From Anaeromyces robustus (taxonomy: Eukaryota > Neocallimastigomycota > Neocallimastigomycetes > Neocallimastigales > Neocallimastigaceae): a DNA stretch of 55,000 nucleotides. Both the position numbers and the translations under genes were made by a program. Below are positions 48,684 to 55,000 of the stretch, one piece after another. The stretch is from assembly GCA_002104895.1 (NCBI GenBank), contig MCFG01000044.1:1-55000 (forward strand). The letters are read 5' to 3'. Position 1 is the first letter of the stretch, and every line of letters begins with the position of its first letter. The notes beneath the pieces were generated by a model, which was given only the letters and a program-made list of their open reading frames with translations, was not told the DNA's origin and ran no database searches.

Positions 48684-49521
48684 CTATTATTATTATTATA
48701 TAATTTTCTTTTATATAATTTCTTTTTCTTCTTTTTCATTTTATATTTTTATTTATAATTTTTTTTACTACATTTTTTTTTTTAATTTTACATTTTAAAA
48801 CTATAAACAACACTACTAATAAAAAAATGTCTAATTTTTTTTTAAAAAAAATAATCAAATGAAAAAAAAAAGTATTAGTTCTATTAAATATAGAAAAAGG
48901 GAAAAAAAAGATATTAAAATATTAAAATATTAAATATAAACATATATAAATATATATATGTTTATATTTAAAACTTTTAAAATATATATTATTAATATGT
49001 ATATTATTAATATATATAGATAATGAAAATATAAAAAGATTTTTATAAAAAAAATTATAATATATATAAAAAATAGTGATACAATAATAATATATAAACT
49101 AAAAAATATACTTCTATACTTATAAATTATTATTATTACTATTAAAATAAAAAAGATAAAAATAAATATAATATTATATTATATTATATTATATTAGTTA
49201 AAAAAAATAAAATATGAAATCATAATAATAATAATAATATATATATTTAGAGATAATTTTATAAGATTTTTTTTTTAAAAAAAAAATGTATAAAATATAT
49301 TTAAAAAAATATATATATATATATATTATATAATATTTATTATATAATATATATAATAGTTATAGGAAAGGTAAAGGTATTTATAATATATATTATTAAA
49401 TAAAATAAATTATTAAAAACTATTAATATTTTATTTTATGATGACTTTTTCCTATTCCTCTGATTCTTTTTTTTTTTTTAATTTTATTATTATTTTTTAA
49501 AATTTTTATCCATTATTCTTA

Positions 49522-52500
49522 TTAATTGCATTTTCCAAATTGATTTTGACATCCAGTACCACAATGTTTATCTGATTTACCACACCAACCATATTTACTA
49601 CAACAATAGCCAGATTTACATTTTCCATAACCTTCACCACACTTCGTTAATGATTTAGTAGATTCTTCAGCTTTCTTTGTAGTTGTTTTAGTAATTTTAG
49701 TAGTTTTAGTAGTTTTATTAGTTTTACTAGTTTTGGTAGTTTTATTTTTTATCGTAGTTATTTTTGTTTTTTTAATAGTAGTAGTAGTAGTAGTAGTAGT
49801 TTTAGTTTCAGATTTAGATTTAGATTTAGAGTTAGATTTACATTCACCAAATTCAGATTGACAACCTTTATCAATCATACAATGTTTATCCGTTTTACCA
49901 CACCAACCATATTTACTACAACATTCCCCTGATGGACATCTACCATCAAATTCATTACATTTACCATTAATAGAAATTTTTTCATAAACATTACATTCTC
50001 CAAATTCAGATTGACAACCTTCTTTTATCCTACAATGTTTAATTGATTTACCACACCAACCATATTTACTACAACATTCCCCTGATGGACATCTACCATC
50101 AAATTCATTACATTTACCATTAATAGAAATTTTTTCATAAACATTACATTCTCCAAATTCAGATTGACAACCTTCTTTTATCCTACAATGTTTAATTGAT
50201 TTACCACACCAACCATATTTACTACAACATTCCCCTGATGGACATTTACCATCTTTTTTACCACATTTACTATTAGTAGAAATAGGAATTTTTTCCTTTT
50301 CCTTTTCTTTTTCTTTTTCTTTTTCATCATTACAATCCTCTAATTTAATATTTAAACAGGTTGTACCTTTAGATTTACAAAGTTTAAAATCATTAATATA
50401 ATCACATGTTGATAAATTTTTAGCAATTACAGTTTTTCCAGTAAGATTTGGATTATTGGATAAATTTCTAATAGAAAATTTTAAATTATATATAAAATAT
50501 ATTATTATATATATAAAAAAAATTAAAATGAATTATTATATTTATTAAAATAATTTTATAAATAATAATAGATATATTAATTAGAAAAATAAAATATAAA
50601 GTAAAATAAAATATAATAATAAATAATATGTTTAAATAGATTTATAATTTCTTACAAATGATATAAGTTTGATAAATTATTTAATGATTCTGGAATAACA
50701 TCATCAATTTGGTTGTTTCTTAAAGATCTAATATTTTTTTATTTTTTTTTTTTTTTTATAAAAATTACAAAACATTATTTAATTTTTAATTATATTTATT
50801 AACTATATTGATTATATATTTATATTTTAATGTTTCTATTTAATATATATATTTAATATATATAAAAAAAATTTTATTTACAAATATCCAAGATTTTTAA
50901 GTTCTCCTATAGCATCTGGAAAATTGGTGATTTTATTGTATTGTAAATCTCTATATATATATTAAATAATTATTTTTATTACAAAATAAATAAATAAATA
51001 ATAAGTAATAATTATAATTAAAAAAAAAAAAAAAAAAGATTTTTATTCCCTTTTTTTTATTTATTATTTAACTTACAAAGAAAGTATATTCTTAAGATTT
51101 GAAATAGAATCTGGAATAGTAGTAATTTGGTTATTTCCTAAATTACTAAATGATAATAATTATATATAATAAAATTTGTTGTAAATATTTAATAATATTA
51201 ATTAATAATGATAAAAATTATTATTTTTTATAATAATTAAAATATATTATTTATTATGATTATTATTATTATTAAAAATAAAAAAAAAAAGAAAAACGTT
51301 TTAAATACTTACAGAGTTAAAAGATTTTCAAGTTCTGTGAGAGAATTAGAAATTTTAGATATTTTATTCTTTTGTAAGTAACTATTTTTATTATTTATAA
51401 TTTTTTTTTATTAATATTTTTTATTTTATATTAGTATATATATAAAAAACATAATGCATTAAATAATTATTGCTATTAATATTATTTATTTTATATTAAT
51501 ATTTATTTATTAATATATATATATATATATAATTTTAAAAAAAAAAATTATAATTACAGAGATTTAAGATTTTTAAGATTTTTGATAGAATCAGGAATAT
51601 CAGTAATTTCATTAATGTGTAATTCACTAAAAAAAAAATTTAATAAATATACATACATATACATATATATAAATATAAATATATGTATATTAATTTTAAG
51701 TTATTAATATAAAAAATATAAATATATATAATCTTATTTTATAAAATTTATAATGATTAATTAAACTTACATAGTTGTAAGATTTTTGAGATTTCCTATA
51801 GATTCTGTAATTTTAGAAATACTATTTGTGTGCATATAACTAAAAAAAAATATTATATTAAATATTAATAATAAAATTATTGATAATATTATATAAATAA
51901 TATAATATAATATATTAATATCATAAAATATATTAATATTATAAAATATATTAATATTATAAAATATAAAATATTTTATTATTATTTTACTTACAGTGAG
52001 GTAAGACTAGTTAAATACCCTAAAGAATCAGGAATACTGGTAAGCTTATTCATATTTAAATTTCTATATAAAATATAAAATATAAATATTTTTTTATTAT
52101 TTAATAATATTATTAATATTAAATTTTATTTTTAATTTTTTTTTTTTATCTATATTATAAAAATAAATTTTTCAATATAATATATATAAACTTTATCAAA
52201 ATTTTTCTTAATGCTAAAATATAATTACAGCTTTTTAAGATTTTCAAGTTCTCCAATTGAATCAGAAATATTTGAAATTCGATTGCTTCTTAAATCCCTA
52301 TGTTAAAATTTTAAAAATTAATTACATAAAAAAAAAAAATAAAAAATAAGAAATTAAATTATTAAATTGTTTAATAATAATAAATATTATTATTGTTATA
52401 ATATTATTTATATATATTATATTTTATAATATTTCAAAAAAAATAATAATAATAATAATTATCAAATTTACAGAGTTTCAAGATTTTTAAGTTTTTTTAT

Positions 52501-53020
52501 TTGGCTTGGAATACTTTCTATTTTATGGTTTACAATAGTTCTATAATATAATAATTAAATAATATTATTTTATTATAAATATATATATATATTATTTAAT
52601 ATTAATATTATTGTTATTGACTTTAAATATTATTTAATATATATAATACATATATAGTTTTAATTTTATGATACAAACAATTCTTTTAAACTAGTTATAG
52701 AAAAAATATAACTAGGAATTTCAGTTAATTCTTGACCATTATTATAAATTTCTCTAAATTATAAAATAATTAAAGCATTTAACATTTATATTAAAATTAG
52801 GAAAAAAAAGAAAAAAGAAAAATAAAATTATAATATAAATATTTATGAATATATAACCATACAAAGATATAGGTTCATTTTTTGCTTCACCACAAATAAT
52901 ACCATCTTCTAAATTATATTTTTCTTTCAAATTAGTTGTTACATCATTACATGTAATTGCAAATGTAACAGAATTTAATAAACTAATAATTAATAGTTTA
53001 AAAACAAAATGATAATTCAT
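49522..53020 (-). CDS. Secreted LRR protein with four CBM18 chitin-binding domains (12 exons)
   Basis: Exons by my model: 53020-52863, 52753-52679, 52540-52472, 52297-52229, 52063-51995, 51839-51771, 51626-51558, 51381-51313, 51145-51077, 50950-50882, 50727-50656, 50467-49522; 600 residues. Signal peptide 1-21 (LLIISLLNSVTFA). Exons 2-11 each encode one LRR; eight of them (3-10) are exactly 69 nt, and all their introns are phase 2. Units are very regular (ITDIPDSIKNLKNL, ISNSLTELENL). The last exon encodes an LRR cap with paired Cys, an acidic/basic EKEKEK stretch, three CBM18 domains in 51-residue steps (~354-494), a Thr/Lys linker, and a fourth CBM18 at the C-terminus (~562-599), each with eight Cys and SKYGWCG. 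Exported and expected to hold on to chitin. Paralogue of 32870-36811 with a cleaner LRR array; last exon length (946 nt) is the same in both. The first introns use GTATGG and GTTTGT donors. Confidence 0.85.
49950..50250 (-). repeat. 153-bp tandem coding repeat (CBM18 plus linker)
   Basis: Two adjoining copies in 153-bp steps (for example 49981 and 50134 are equivalent) look identical over most of their length. Each encodes one chitin-binding domain plus its linker NVYEKISINGKCNEFDG. Confidence 0.8.
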
Positions 53021-55000
53021 TTTACAACTCTATATTTATATGTTGTATTAATTTTTTTTATAAATAAATATCAAAAAAAAAGCTTAATAATGAAATATTA
53101 TATAAAAAAAATAAATAAATAAAATAAAATAATATAAAATAAAAAATTATATAAAATTGTAAGAAAAGAGAAAAAGAAAAAACTTTTTACTAAATTTCTT
53201 TTATAATGAAAATATTGAAAAAAAACTAAAAAAATTTTTTTTAATTATAATTTTTTTTATTTTATTACATTGTTAAATATATTATTATATATATAATTAT
53301 ATTATTTTGTATTATTATAATATATTAATTAATATATTTAAGTATACATTAATATATTTAATCTTGAATTAAAATAAAAAAATTTTTTATCATTAAAAAA
53401 TTTAATAAAAAATTTATATTTTTTTAATTTAAAAAAAAAAAAATAAAATTAAGATAAAATAAAAATAAAAAATAAAAAATAAAATAAAATAAAATCAATT
53501 ATTTTATTATTTTCTTATTTATTATTTGTAATTACTAATTCAATAACAATTACAATTTATATATATTTTTTTCTAATCAATACTCATTAAAATGAACGAT
53601 TATAATAATTATAAAATATATTCATATTTTAAAAATACTAATATTATATATATATATATAAATAATAGCAATAACATTAAATATCAAAAGGATATATATT
53701 TGTTTCAATTTCATTTCCATTATTGACTTAATAATCAATAATCAATAATCAATAATCAATAATCAATAATAAAATATTAAAATAATAAAATATTAAAATA
53801 ATAAATATTGAAATAATCAATAATAAAATACTAAATAAGTTAATAATAAAAAATATTTTCGTTTTTTTTTTTTTTCTTTTTTTTCTTTTCTTCATTTGTA
53901 CATTTGAGGTAATAAAAAAAATTTTTTTTTATTGATAATAGATTGTCATTGATATTTTTTTTTTTTACAAATAAAAAAAAAAAAGTCTAGTTATTTATTT
54001 AGATGTTTAATTATTCATTTAAATATTATAATTATTTTATTTAATTAATTAATATATTCATTTAATTTAATTTAAATATTTAATTTTTAATTATTGATTT
54101 AAAATATTAAAAATTTTATTTATTTTCTGTTTAATGATTAAAATAATTTTATTAATACTATATATAATATATTATAATGTATTATAATATAACTTGTTTT
54201 ATATTATTTAATATAATATAATATATTATTAAATATATTATTAAATATTATTTAATAACGGTCAAAAATAAAAAAAAAATAAATAAAAATATTGATTATA
54301 ATAAATAATAATAAATAATCATCTATAAAATCTATCATTATTATAATTAACTAATATTTAATAAATAAATTCAAAAATAATTAATAAATATATAATTAAA
54401 AAAAATAGTTTTTAACTAATATTTAATAATTATTAAAAAAAATAAATAAAATAAATATAAAAAGTTAAAATAAAAATAGTTTTTTTTATTCTTTTTTATT
54501 GTTCAATTTTTTTATGGTTTACAATTTGTGTAGAATAGATGTATCATCCACTTTTTTAACAATTTAAACAATTTAAATATTTTAAATATTTTAATCAATT
54601 CTTTAATTTTAATGTATTTAATTATAATATATTAGAATACATTTAATTTTAAATTAATCCATAGAAATATATTAAAATTTTAAATGATTTAATATATTAA
54701 AAATCAATTATTAATCAATTATAATATAAATAAAATTATTAAATAAAATGATGAAGTTTTATTATTTAAAAAATAAAAAAATAAAAAAATAATAAAATAA
54801 TGAAAAAATGATAAAAGTATTATTAGAAAAAAAAGGGAAAAAAAAAACAAAAAGTTAGAGAAAAAAAAGAAAATAAAAATAAAATGAATAGAATTTGTAT
54901 TATTAACAAATAATTAATGATAAAAAATAAATAAAATATATATATATATAATAAAATAAAATAATTTAATGTAATGTATTATTTGTTTTATTCTTTTTTT
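53021..55000. other. Terminal AT-rich stretch, no gene seen
   Basis: Likely promoter of the LRR-CBM18 gene in the first few hundred bases. A 7-bp tandem repeat of AATCAAT lies at about 53728-53772. The remainder is A/T homopolymers and ATATA words up to the window edge. No frame or RNA gene stands out. Confidence 0.5.
53728..53772. repeat. 7-bp tandem repeat
   Basis: About six copies of ATAATCA head to tail, followed by related AATATTAAAAT words. Confidence 0.8.

Larger units (their letters stand above)
46772..49521. other. Intergenic region between receptor and LRR-CBM18 genes
   Basis: Mostly desert. 46772-47100 is the likely receptor promoter. Homopolymer A runs are dense between 47240 and 47760. 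A GC-richer island at about 48040-48495 holds two coding-like remnants, listed separately. 48600-49500 is ATATA-rich without a gene. Confidence 0.5.

Noticed and set aside
49522-49878. Separate 118-codon protein starting MIDKGCQSEF
   Set aside because: The Met is inside a CBM18 domain of the last exon; the frame stays open upstream to the splice acceptor at 50467.

Overview
The window looks like an anaerobic gut fungus (Neocallimastigomycota). The evidence is extreme AT content with very long A/T homopolymers and TTA/TAA microsatellites, short GT-AG introns, secreted enzymes carrying fungal dockerins (CBM10-like Cys/Trp modules) on Thr-rich linkers, hevein-type chitin-binding (CBM18) repeats, and a bacterial-looking acetyltransferase. 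Genus cannot be fixed from the sequence alone.

Layout. 1-11911 is a nest of LTR retrotransposon fossils, all reading on the minus strand: two nearly identical Ty3/gypsy-type elements (163-5384 and 6628-11911) that carry a Gag-protease region but no reverse transcriptase, a reverse-transcriptase fragment (5385-5868), and the LTR plus stub of a diverged relative (5869-6627). The LTRs contain a tRNA-like module with A- and B-box motifs. 11912-15987 is a repeat-rich desert with the tail of a probable Mutator-like DNA transposase. 15988-20611 holds an intronless LRR protein and a secreted, dockerin-bearing GH43-type hemicellulase. After a 3.6 kb desert, 24227-26919 encodes a seven-exon 7TM-RGS protein. 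28464-31637 holds a GNAT acetyltransferase, a 21-bp satellite and two tandem, unrecognised small secreted peptides. 32870-39835 holds a 14-exon secreted LRR-CBM18 protein and a dockerin-bearing GDSL/SGNH (CE16-like) esterase. 40500-46771 is a 12-exon receptor: beta-helix (Pmp-like) ectodomain, EGF-like module and 7TM region of class C type. 49522-53020 is a second LRR-CBM18 gene of 12 exons on the minus strand. The last 2 kb appear empty.

How the genes fit together. GH43 and the esterase are accessory hemicellulases that would join the fungal cellulosome through their dockerins. The two multi-domain 7TM proteins are candidate sensors; one carries its own G-protein regulator. The two LRR-CBM18 proteins are secreted and probably held on chitin, perhaps the fungus's own wall. 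Their most striking property is gene structure: one LRR per exon, with every internal exon a multiple of 3 nt and every intron in phase 2, so LRR units can be gained, lost or skipped without changing the frame.

Multi-exon models were built by hand from GT/AG sites and reading-frame continuity. In every case the summed exon length is a whole number of codons, but no transcript data were available.
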